DNA of 7,517 nt from Legionella genomosp. 1. GTDB lineage: Bacteria > Pseudomonadota > Gammaproteobacteria > Legionellales > Legionellaceae. This document shows, piece by piece, positions 1 to 6,141 of this stretch; positions within the stretch are counted from its first letter, which is position 1; every line of letters begins with the position of its first letter. The DNA lies in contig CAMDJY010000069.1 in assembly GCA_945901145.1 (NCBI GenBank), positions 1 through 7,517 of the forward strand, given 5' to 3'. A program made the translations under genes and the position numbers. The notes beneath the pieces were generated by a model, which was not told the DNA's origin, made no database searches, and saw nothing but the letters and a program-made list of their open reading frames with translations.

Positions 1-598
1 CAGCAATCTCTCCTGAATGTTGCGTAAATAATTCACGGGTTTGTGCTAAATCATTAAAACGTGCAACCAGCGTATGTTCAGCCATTTCAGGCAAAATACC
101 GTGACAACTTGGTATACCAAGCGTTAATAGACCCGAACCAGCTTTGACTAAAAGAGAATCACTATGACCGTGATAACAACCATCAAATTTAATAATTTTT
201 GATTTTTGGGTAAAACCACGCGCCAAACGAATCGCAGTCATCGTGGCCTCAGTCCCTGAATTTACCATACGAATTTTTTCAATCGAAGGCATCAATGCCA
301 TAATTTTTTCAGCTAATTCAATCTCAAGAACTGTCGGCGCCCCAAAACTCATCCCCCGTTGCAAAGCATGAGTAACCGCCTGAACCACTCGAGGATGGCT
401 GTGCCCAACAATCAGGGGCCCCCAAGAACCGATATAATCAATATAGCGTTTACCTGCAACATCAACTAAATAAGCACCTTCACCATGATCAATAAAAATG
501 GGTGAACCACCAACGCCCTTAAACGCACGTACCGGAGAATTAACACCGCCAGGAATTACGGCTTTTGCCCGCTCAAACAAAGAAGAAGAAAAATCCAT
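1..598 (-). CDS. hemL: Glutamate-1-semialdehyde 2,1-aminomutase, N-terminal part
   Basis: This enzyme is a cytoplasmic PLP-dependent aminomutase that converts glutamate-1-semialdehyde to 5-aminolevulinate, the last step of the C5 route into heme and other tetrapyrroles. Reading leftward from the ATG at 598 gives about 199 uninterrupted residues, roughly the first half of a family usually near 430 residues; the rest, including the PLP lysine, lies beyond the left edge. Family marks seen are [18 protein letters not shown] at the start, NSPVRAF just after it, the [18 protein letters not shown] segment, the SGTEATM PLP-phosphate-binding turn, and [19 protein letters not shown]. An AAGGA ribosome binding site sits 7 bases before the ATG. 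It is transcribed away from the flgM-like gene, so the two share a short intergenic region. The assignment is based on recognition of several conserved blocks and is very secure. Confidence 0.97.
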   Translation of the reverse strand, partial: MDFSSSLFERAKAVIPGGVNSPVRAFKGVGGSPIFIDHGEGAYLVDVAGKRYIDYIGSWGPLIVGHSHPRVVQAVTHALQRGMSFGAPTVLEIELAEKIMALMPSIEKIRMVNSGTEATMTAIRLARGFTQKSKIIKFDGCYHGHSDSLLVKAGSGLLTLGIPSCHGILPEMAEHTLVARFNDLAQTRELFTQHSGEIA

Positions 599-610
599 CA
601 AAAAATCCTT

Positions 611-637
611 AAAGTTTTTAAACCCACTGCCGATAAC
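611..637 (+). promoter_or_regulatory. Sigma-28 (FliA) flagellar promoter
   Basis: TAAAGTTT at 611-618, an 11-base spacer, and GCCGATAA at 630-637 match the enterobacterial FliA consensus at every position with the exact spacing. Transcription would begin near 644, giving a leader of about 26 bases before the ATG at 670. The site lies in the short gap between divergent hemL and the flgM-like gene and points at the latter. It implies that the organism has FliA and flagella, and that the gene is a late (class 3) flagellar gene. Confidence 0.9.
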
Positions 638-669
638 ATGAACTCAGTTAATCAAAATTAAGTTATCCT

Positions 670-909
670 ATGACCTCCGCGAATATTTCAAATACTGTCC
701 TTGAATTAACAGAATTAAATGCAGTTTTATTTGACACCGATGAAGCCAATACCGCCAAAATTAGTTTATTTCAAGAAACAATCGCTAACGGACACTATGT
801 CATCCATCCTGAAACAATTGCTGATCGATTGATGGAGTTAAGCGATAAAAAACCAACTAAAAATCAAGATAAATGCTTGCATGAAAAACACGAAATGTCA
901 ATATATTAA
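670..909 (+). CDS. flgM: FlgM-like anti-sigma-28 factor
   Basis: FlgM is a small, largely unfolded cytoplasmic protein that binds FliA (sigma-28) and holds back late flagellar genes until the hook is finished and FlgM is exported. This 79-residue protein has the length expected of the family. Its segment at about residues 23-54 (DTDEANTAKISLFQETIANG, then HYVIHPETIADRLMEL) follows the conserved FlgM C-terminal pattern: an acidic residue, a helix with I/V and L/F, xxIxNGxYxI, then a second helix with IAxxLM. About 25 hydrophilic residues follow, a slightly longer tail than usual. The perfect FliA promoter upstream independently supports the call, because flgM is commonly transcribed by the sigma factor it inhibits. 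No strong Shine-Dalgarno is visible before the ATG. It lies alone beside hemL, not with flgA or flgN. Another small flagellar-regulon protein is the main alternative. Confidence 0.83.
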   Translation: MTSANISNTVLELTELNAVLFDTDEANTAKISLFQETIANGHYVIHPETIADRLMELSDKKPTKNQDKCLHEKHEMSIY

Positions 910-917
910 TCTTTTTG

Positions 918-1658
918 TCAACGTGAGGCCATACGTAATGCACCGTCTAAACGAATGGTCTCACCATTAATCATACTGTTTTCACAAATATGTAAAGCCA
1001 GTGCCGCAAATTCTTCAGGTGCACCAAATCGTTTTGGAAATGGAATCGATGTCACTAAGCTTTGCTGAACCGCCTCTGGCATATTAAGTAATAATGGTGT
1101 TGCCATGAGACCCGGAGCAATCGTATTGACTCGAATTTTATGTTCAGCCAATTCGCGTGCAACGGGTAAGGTCATTGCAATCACGCCACCTTTCGAAGCA
1201 CTATAAGCTGCTTGACCAATCTGCCCCTCATATGCTGCAATCGAAGCCGTATTAATGATTACTCCACGTTCATCTAAATCCTGCAAGCTCGAGTCTTGGA
1301 TCATGGCATGCGCAACAACTCGCATCACATTAAACGTACCGATCAAGTTAATATCGATAACTTCACGAAAAGCTTCTAAAGGCATAGGTCCATTTTTACC
1401 AACGAGTTTTGCTGCAGGTGCAATGCCTGCACAATGAATCAGAATACGCGGCACACCGAGTTGCTCAATGGTTGTTGCTAAAGCATTTGTCACTGATTCA
1501 TCTGATTGCACATCACAAAATAATCTATTGGGTTCATTGACATCGACACGATCCCAAACCATCACACGGGCACCTTGTTTGCGTAATGCCACGACTGCAG
1601 CAAGTCCAAGTCCTGATCCCCCACCTGTGACGACTGCAGTTTGTCCCTGAACTTTCAT
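918..1658 (-). CDS. SDR-family 3-hydroxyacyl-CoA dehydrogenase (HSD10-like)
   Basis: This is a 246-residue classical short-chain dehydrogenase. It has the cofactor-binding TGGGSGLG at residues 11-18, an acidic D36 at the end of strand 2 that favours NAD(H), and D49 in the usual CDV motif. HCAGIAP at 75-81 stands where NNAG normally is, and the catalytic tetrad is N103, S138, Y151 and K155 (YSASK). The block around S138 (NTASIAAYEGQIGQAAYSAS) and the later IRVNTIAPGLMATPLL and IRLDGALRM are strikingly like 17-beta-HSD type 10, the type II 3-hydroxyacyl-CoA dehydrogenase. The likely role is therefore NAD-dependent oxidation of short or branched 3-hydroxyacyl-CoA in fatty-acid or isoleucine breakdown. 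AAGGA lies 6 bases before the ATG. It follows the isochorismatase-like gene by 16 bases, so the two are probably one transcript. The family is certain; the exact substrate is inferred. Confidence 0.93.
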   Translation of the reverse strand: MKVQGQTAVVTGGGSGLGLAAVVALRKQGARVMVWDRVDVNEPNRLFCDVQSDESVTNALATTIEQLGVPRILIHCAGIAPAAKLVGKNGPMPLEAFREVIDINLIGTFNVMRVVAHAMIQDSSLQDLDERGVIINTASIAAYEGQIGQAAYSASKGGVIAMTLPVARELAEHKIRVNTIAPGLMATPLLLNMPEAVQQSLVTSIPFPKRFGAPEEFAALALHICENSMINGETIRLDGALRMASR

Positions 1659-1674
1659 AGATATCCTTATTATT

Positions 1675-2229
1675 TTATTGTTTTTTCTTTAAAAAATTTT
1701 GACTCACGGCTTTAAACTCAGGGGTCCCGGCTTGTTCCAGCCATTCAAATAAAACCATTTCTGGCGTCACAAGCTGGATACCCGCCTGAATCATGCGTGC
1801 TAAAGCAGATTCATGATCTTGAGCATCACGACTACTGGTTGCCTGAACCACAACAAATACATCTATCCCTGCTGCATTCATATCCAATGCAGTCTGCAAC
1901 ACACACACATGCGTTTCAATGCCTGCAATCACCACTTGAGTTCGCTCAAGCGTATGCCATTGTTGTAAAAAATTTGGCTCTCGATAACAAGAAAAATGCA
2001 CCTTGCTGATTGTCTCTATGTCTAACATCCACTGATGTAGGTCTGTGACTGTTTTCCCTAAACCCCTAGGATACTGTTCACTGACCATGACTGGTATGCC
2101 AAGCTCATTTGCTAGACGCATCAGCCATGCACATTGTTTAATAACAGTTTCTGCATGAATCACATGCGGTGTTAATTTTTCTTGAACGTCTATGATCACT
2201 AAACAAGATTTGCTTTTCTGCAATAACAT
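1675..2229 (-). CDS. Isochorismatase-family cysteine hydrolase
   Basis: This 184-residue protein belongs to the isochorismatase-like superfamily, a group of small alpha/beta hydrolases that cleave amides, imides or vinyl ethers through a cysteine. The catalytic triad is visible: D14 in VIIDVQEKL, K76 in SKVHFSC, and C109 in GIETHVCVLQTALD, where the residues just before the cysteine form the usual cis-peptide region. SEQYPRGLG at 50-58 and VVVQATSSR are further family blocks. It resembles the general hydrolase subgroup (YcaC-like or isochorismatase domain-containing protein 1/2) more than true EntB, since there is no aryl-carrier domain. The start is supported by AAGGGA 7 bases upstream. It is the first gene of a leftward pair with the HSD10-like dehydrogenase and is divergent from valS. 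The physiological substrate cannot be read from the sequence. Confidence 0.93.
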   Translation of the reverse strand: MLLQKSKSCLVIIDVQEKLTPHVIHAETVIKQCAWLMRLANELGIPVMVSEQYPRGLGKTVTDLHQWMLDIETISKVHFSCYREPNFLQQWHTLERTQVVIAGIETHVCVLQTALDMNAAGIDVFVVVQATSSRDAQDHESALARMIQAGIQLVTPEMVLFEWLEQAGTPEFKAVSQNFLKKKQ

Positions 2230-2293
2230 ATAAAATTCCCTTAAATATCTCTAATCTACACCAGCATTTAAGGATGATCCAGATGAACGAGTA

Positions 2294-2302
2294 TGTTAGA
2301 AT
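2294..2302 (+). promoter_or_regulatory. Candidate extended -10 promoter of valS
   Basis: TGTTAGAAT fits an extended -10 element (TGn followed by TAGAAT, five of six matches to TATAAT). No good -35 is seen, as is common for this promoter type. Initiation would fall near 2309, leaving a leader of about 23 bases before the ATG at 2332. If this is right, the in-frame ATG at 2293 lies inside the promoter and cannot be the start. Confidence 0.4.
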
Positions 2303-2331
2303 TTCCACCTTTAATTTGTCAGAGGTTCATG

Positions 2332-5097
2332 ATGGAAAAAATCTACTCCCCTCAAACCATCGAACAATCCCGCTATCATCTCTGGGAGAGTCGTCGTTAC
2401 TTTGAACCTCGCGGTGATGGCAAGCCCTATTGTATCATGCTCCCGCCGCCGAATGTTACCGGAAGCTTACATATGGGACATGGTTTTCAACATACCTTGA
2501 TGGATGCCATGATTCGTTACCAACGCATGATGGGGCGCCGCACCCTCTGGCAACCCGGCACTGATCATGCAGGCATTTCTACCCAATTAGTGGTTGAGGG
2601 GCAACTCCATCAACAAGGATTGTCACGCAAAGACATGACACGTGAAGCCTTCGTCGATAAAGTTTGGGAATGGAAAGAACAATCTGGCAACCAGATTACC
2701 CGTCAGATGCGTCGCATTGGTTCCTCGGTCGATTGGGGACGAGAGCGATTTACTATGGATGAAAATTTATCAGCGGCCGTGCAAAAAGTCTTTATTCAAC
2801 TCCATGAAGAAGGATTGATTTATCGCGGGACGCGACTAGTCAACTGGGATACAAAACTGGGTCCAGCCATTTCTGACCTTGAAGTCATTTCAGAAGAAGA
2901 ATCAGGTTTTATTTGGTACATCAACTACCCTGTCGTCGATCGCGATGAGCTGATTACTATTGCGACCACCCGGCCTGAAACTTTACTCGGTGATTCTGCC
3001 ATTGCAGTTCACCCTGAAGATGAACGTTATCAACATTTAATTGGTCAATCAGTGCATTTACCTTTATGTGATCGCACAATTCCAATTATCGCAGATACTT
3101 ATGTTGACCCAAGTTTTGGCACAGGCGCAGTGAAAATAACCCCAGCGCACGATTTCAATGATTATGACATCGGAAAACGCCATGATCTGCCCATGCTGTC
3201 TATTTTAACTAAAAAAGGAACTATTAATAAGCACGCACCGTTAAAATATCAAGCGATGGATCGTTTTGTAGCGAGAGAACTGATCATCACCGATTTAACC
3301 GTCTTGGGGCTTTTAGTCAAAGTAGAACCCCATCAACTCAAAGTACCGCGGGGAGAAAAATCAAATAGCATTATAGAACCTTTACTAACTGATCAATGGT
3401 ATGTAAAAACACAACCTCTTGCTGAACCAGCGCTTGCCGCGGTGAACTCTGGCAAAATACGTTTCATCCCTGAGCAATGGACCAAAACCTACACAAACTG
3501 GATGGAAAATATTGAAGATTGGTGTATTAGTCGACAATTATGGTGGGGACATCGCATTCCTGCTTGGTATGATAATCAAGGCCATGTTTATGTGGGATAC
3601 AGTGAAAATGATGTTCGCTTTAAGCATAAGCTGGCTCAGAATGTACCGTTAAAGCAAGATGAAGATGTTTTAGATACTTGGTTTTCAGCTGCCTTATGGC
3701 CGTTTTCAACTCTAGGTTGGCCAGAGCGCACAGCGGAGCTTAATGAATTTTATCCAACATCGGTGTTATTTACAGGCTTTGATATTATTTTTTTCTGGGT
3801 TGCACGCATGATCATGATGGGTCTTAAATTTACTGGCAAAATACCTTTTCATGAAGTCTATATTACAGGTTTAGTGTGCGATCATGAAGGCAAGAAGATG
3901 TCTAAATCCAAAGGCAACGTCCTTGATCCGATTGATATGATCGATGGCATTGATTTAGAAAGTCTCATTGCAAAACGAACCAGTCATCTCGTTTTACAAT
4001 CTGCACGTGAGAGCATTGCAAAAGCGACCAAAGAGCAATTTCCAAATGGCATAGAACCCTTTGGTACGGATGCCCTGCGCTTCACCTATTGCGCGCTAGC
4101 TACTTACTCACGCACCGTGCGTTTTGATATCAATCGCGTGGAAGGTTATCGAAATTTTTGTAATAAATTATGGAATGCAGCTCGCTTTGTATTATCGCAT
4201 ACAGATGATGAAACGATTGATCTTGGCGATGGTCCTTTACAATACAGTCCAACGGACCAATGGATTTTATCGCGTTTACAACATGTCATTGACCAAACCC
4301 ACCAATATTATCGAGAATATCGCTTTGATCTCTTAGCGAATACACTTTACGATTTTGTGTGGCATGAATATTGTGACTGGTATCTCGAAGTCTCAAAAAC
4401 GATTCTCTACAATGATCAAGCGCTTGGCCCGATGAAACGCGCTACGCGTGAAACGCTGATTCGAGTATTAGATAATGTTCTACGACTCCTCCACCCTATC
4501 ATGCCTTTTATCACCGAAGAGATTTGGCAACTCGTGACAAAGTCATCGACAGATCATGAAGAAACGATCTTATTATGCCAATACCCAATGGCGAATCATC
4601 AATTGATTAATTTAGAGGTTGAAGAGGAAATCATTTGGCTTAAAGCGATCATCCAAGCGGTTCGAATGATTCGCAGTGAAATGGGGATTAGTCCTGCTAA
4701 AAAAATACCATTGTTATTACGTCATGTCTCTCTAACAGTCAAGCAACGTGTAGACAAATATTTACCGATATTAATTGCCTTAGGGAAGTTAACACAAATT
4801 GATTATTTAGCAGATGAAGCAGAAACGCCGATTAGTGCTTCAACAGTCGTCGATGAACTAGAATTACTGATTCCCATGCAAAATCTTATTGATAAAGATA
4901 CGGAGTTGGCGCGTCTTAAAAAAGAGTTAACTAAATTAGAGCAAGAGATCCAACGTGCAGAAAATAAGCTGAATAATCCTGCATTTATTAACAATGCACC
5001 TGAGGACGTGGTGCAGAAAGAGCAAGAAAAACTATCACAAGCAAAACTTGCACACGAGAAACATTTGCACCATCAAACACAAATCGAGGCATTATAA
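2332..5097 (+). CDS. valS: Valyl-tRNA synthetase
   Basis: This cytoplasmic class I aminoacyl-tRNA synthetase charges tRNA-Val and edits mischarged threonine. From the ATG at 2332 it has 921 residues against about 950 in E. coli. In order it shows PPPNVTGSLHMGHG, with the HIGH-type motif at 47-50, and the editing domain block TTRPETLLGDSAIAVHPED. Next come LTDQWYV, DWCISRQLWWGHRIPAWYD, DVLDTWFSAALWPFSTLGWP and KMSKS at 522-526. An anticodon-binding domain containing FCNKLWNAARFVL follows, then a C-terminal coiled-coil arm rich in K, E, L and Q. The shortfall against E. coli seems to lie in the editing domain after ILTKKGTINK, where about 20 residues are missing. I chose 2332 because AGAGG lies 6 bases before it and MEKIYSPQTIEQ matches where relatives begin; an in-frame ATG at 2293 would add 13 atypical residues. 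No clear terminator follows the stop. Confidence 0.98.
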   Translation: MEKIYSPQTIEQSRYHLWESRRYFEPRGDGKPYCIMLPPPNVTGSLHMGHGFQHTLMDAMIRYQRMMGRRTLWQPGTDHAGISTQLVVEGQLHQQGLSRKDMTREAFVDKVWEWKEQSGNQITRQMRRIGSSVDWGRERFTMDENLSAAVQKVFIQLHEEGLIYRGTRLVNWDTKLGPAISDLEVISEEESGFIWYINYPVVDRDELITIATTRPETLLGDSAIAVHPEDERYQHLIGQSVHLPLCDRTIPIIADTYVDPSFGTGAVKITPAHDFNDYDIGKRHDLPMLSILTKKGTINKHAPLKYQAMDRFVARELIITDLTVLGLLVKVEPHQLKVPRGEKSNSIIEPLLTDQWYVKTQPLAEPALAAVNSGKIRFIPEQWTKTYTNWMENIEDWCISRQLWWGHRIPAWYDNQGHVYVGYSENDVRFKHKLAQNVPLKQDEDVLDTWFSAALWPFSTLGWPERTAELNEFYPTSVLFTGFDIIFFWVARMIMMGLKFTGKIPFHEVYITGLVCDHEGKKMSKSKGNVLDPIDMIDGIDLESLIAKRTSHLVLQSARESIAKATKEQFPNGIEPFGTDALRFTYCALATYSRTVRFDINRVEGYRNFCNKLWNAARFVLSHTDDETIDLGDGPLQYSPTDQWILSRLQHVIDQTHQYYREYRFDLLANTLYDFVWHEYCDWYLEVSKTILYNDQALGPMKRATRETLIRVLDNVLRLLHPIMPFITEEIWQLVTKSSTDHEETILLCQYPMANHQLINLEVEEEIIWLKAIIQAVRMIRSEMGISPAKKIPLLLRHVSLTVKQRVDKYLPILIALGKLTQIDYLADEAETPISASTVVDELELLIPMQNLIDKDTELARLKKELTKLEQEIQRAENKLNNPAFINNAPEDVVQKEQEKLSQAKLAHEKHLHHQTQIEAL

Positions 5098-5122
5098 AAA
5101 TCTACTTAAATCAATAATTTTT

Positions 5123-5206
5123 GTATCTCCCCAGCACGTCATGTATGGACCCGCCCTGGTTGTCAAGGATTGAATTGAGTAGTACGGAGATACTTCTTTA
5201 CTCAAT
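5123..5206. repeat. Nested inverted repeats at the left of the atypical segment
   Basis: GTATCTCC at 5123-5130 is repeated inverted as GGAGATAC at 5186-5193, 55 bases apart. Overlapping it, ATTGAGTA at 5174-5181 pairs with TACTCAAT at 5199-5206 around a 17-base loop that contains the second arm of the first repeat. The two pairings are mutually competing, so this could be a switching RNA leader, an operator, or the decayed end of a mobile element; GGACCCGCCCTGGTTGTC at 5148-5165 has the flavour of an IS3-family terminus. There is no following T-run, so it is not a standard terminator. The repeats are certain as sequence; their role is not known. Confidence 0.4.
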
Positions 5207-5218
5207 ATTCAGAGTATG

Positions 5219-5245
5219 TTGAAGAGTAGTGCATGACCTTATAAT
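5219..5245 (+). promoter_or_regulatory. Candidate sigma-70 promoter for the secreted protein gene
   Basis: A perfect -10 hexamer, TATAAT, lies at 5240-5245. TTGAAG at 5219-5224 could be the -35, although the 15-base spacer is shorter than ideal. Transcription would begin near 5252, about 46 bases before the TTG start at 5298. The promoter lies just downstream of the nested inverted repeats. Confidence 0.45.
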
Positions 5246-5297
5246 AATCTAACCCATCCAATGGAGTGGGAACTACACAATACTAAGGAATGTCAAA

Positions 5298-5753
5298 TTG
5301 AAAAAAACTCAGCTTCGGAACATAGTGATTTTATTGGCGCTGAGCGCGACGCCTAGCGTGTATGCAAGCGAGTTAAGCATGACGCCATTCGGGGTGGCAA
5401 ATGCGGTACGGCTAGATATATCCTTTACGCTTTCGACCGGTGTGACGAACATGGGTTTTAGCTCTGCATCTGATCAGAGTTGCGGTAACGAGATTAACGC
5501 TAGTTACCAGGGGGGCCCTGCCTTTGCTCTTGGGGCATCGTCGCCGCGGGTGGCCTACTTCAACGGGCACCTGCCATGGATTGCCACCGATCTCTGCATT
5601 AGCACCTCCGGGACTATTGCCCTGGATGGAATAGTTACAGACCAGGGTCTGTGCCCTGTTGTCACGGGGTGTTATAGTTACACTTGTGACCAGGTCGGAG
5701 GTATCATAACCGGAATCACCCCAATAACTCCTTTCACGGCCACTTGCCTATAA
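5298..5753 (+). CDS. Secreted six-cysteine protein of unknown function
   Basis: I do not recognise this 151-residue protein. It starts with TTG, supported by AAGGA 8 bases upstream and by the signal peptide that follows at once. That signal has a KK plus R basic end, a hydrophobic core IVILLALSA, and a likely signal peptidase I cut after VYA at residue 23. The mature part of about 128 residues is poor in charge, rich in G, S, T and A, and has six cysteines (62, 100, 119, 125, 130, 150). Four of these lie within residues 100-130 and one is next to the C-terminal residue, which fits three disulfides in an exported fold. Sampled 60-base lines of the gene are 55-58% G+C against about 33-47% in sampled lines of valS and the rhodopsin, suggesting horizontal origin. 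It may form a unit with the 59-residue ORF downstream. Coding status is well supported; function is open. Confidence 0.72.
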   Translation: MKKTQLRNIVILLALSATPSVYASELSMTPFGVANAVRLDISFTLSTGVTNMGFSSASDQSCGNEINASYQGGPAFALGASSPRVAYFNGHLPWIATDLCISTSGTIALDGIVTDQGLCPVVTGCYSYTCDQVGGIITGITPITPFTATCL

Positions 5754-5816
5754 ATCTAGTATTAGACACAAGTTAATCACCCATGACATAAACTCTATAT
5801 AAATGGAGCTGTTACA

Positions 5817-5996
5817 ATGGAGCATGAAATGCACACCCTCATAAGTGTTGATTTAACAACCGCCGTCAGCAATGGTGACAAAAGAACTTATTCGCCCCCA
5901 CGTCTAACCCTGCTGCCAGCTACCGACGTGGAATCTGGCGTTACTGATCCCATATCAGAAACTAATAGTGGTGGTCTTTTGAACACAGACAGTTAA
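5817..5996 (+). CDS. Small 59-residue ORF with lasso-type leader-like motif
   Basis: A short ORF begins at the ATG at 5817, with GGAG 8 bases upstream, and ends in TAA at 5994-5996. It has no signal peptide or membrane segment and no cysteine. Residues 22-33 read KRTYSPPRLTLL, with Y25, P28 and L30 in the YxxPxL spacing of lasso-type RiPP leader peptides, in particular the YxPPxL form; the glycine normally four residues after the leucine is replaced by P34. The tail at 34-59 is rich in G, S, T, N and D, as in many RiPP precursor cores. It follows the secreted six-cysteine gene by 63 bases in the same direction and has the same atypical base composition. No cyclase, protease or RRE protein is present in the window, so a precursor role is inference. 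An unrelated short protein or a chance ORF remains possible. Confidence 0.5.
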   Translation: MEHEMHTLISVDLTTAVSNGDKRTYSPPRLTLLPATDVESGVTDPISETNSGGLLNTDS

Positions 5997-6005
5997 GGAT
6001 AGAGC

Positions 6006-6095
6006 ATAAATTTTCGCAATAACGCCGGGTTGGCGTTGACCGCAGTTTTAATCGCACCCTGCTTTAACTCATATTTGCAACAGAGTTATAAGTAG
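6006..6095 (+). pseudogene. Possible 5' remnant of a secreted or membrane protein gene
   Basis: AAGGA at 5995-5999 is followed 6 bases later by ATA and 28 further codons to TAG at 6093-6095. The reading is (I/M)NFRNNAGLALTAVLIAPC and then about ten more residues. The opening looks like a signal peptide: a short polar basic end, then a hydrophobic stretch of about 14 residues. An ATG-to-ATA change at the start and a stop after 29 codons would fit a gene that lost its start and body when the neighbouring rhodopsin promoter region was joined. It could also be chance, or a very short peptide using the rare AUA start. It follows the 59-residue ORF with the Shine-Dalgarno overlapping that stop codon. 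Confidence 0.25.
6021..6037 (+). other. Short perfect hairpin upstream of the rhodopsin gene
   Basis: AACGCC (6021-6026) and GGCGTT (6032-6037) form a six-base-pair stem with a five-base loop. The nearest T-run (GTTTTA, 6045-6050) begins 8 bases after the stem, so a normal intrinsic terminator is doubtful, but it could weaken read-through from the upstream segment into the rhodopsin gene. It overlaps the possible gene remnant. Confidence 0.3.
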
Positions 6096-6103
6096 TATAA
6101 GAT
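6075..6103 (+). promoter_or_regulatory. Weak candidate promoter of the rhodopsin operon
   Basis: TTGCAA (6075-6080) and TAAGAT (6098-6103) are separated by 17 bases, each matching four of six sigma-70 consensus positions; TATAAG at 6096-6101 is an alternative -10. The surroundings are AT-rich and the leader to the ATG at 6142 would be about 30 bases, with AAGGAAA at 6128-6134 as ribosome binding site. Confidence 0.35.
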
Positions 6104-6141
6104 TTATTTTGAAAAGGACTTTAACATAAGGAAATTTCAAA

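Noticed and set aside
1255..1650. Two rightward ORFs of about 60 codons inside the dehydrogenase gene
   Set aside because: They lie antisense to a clear SDR gene, have no family marks and no good ribosome sites; they are shadows of its codon pattern.
1797..2009. Rightward 70-codon ORF inside the isochorismatase-like gene
   Set aside because: Antisense to a protein with an intact catalytic triad; no independent support.
4124..4336. Out-of-frame ORF within valS
   Set aside because: Fully inside conserved valS sequence in another frame, with no recognisable features.
4803..4994. Leftward ORF antisense to the valS coiled-coil end
   Set aside because: Its serine-rich composition is what the antisense of a coiled coil gives; no ribosome site seen.
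5098..5122. Possible intrinsic terminator after valS
   Set aside because: There are A and T runs but no GC-rich hairpin before them.
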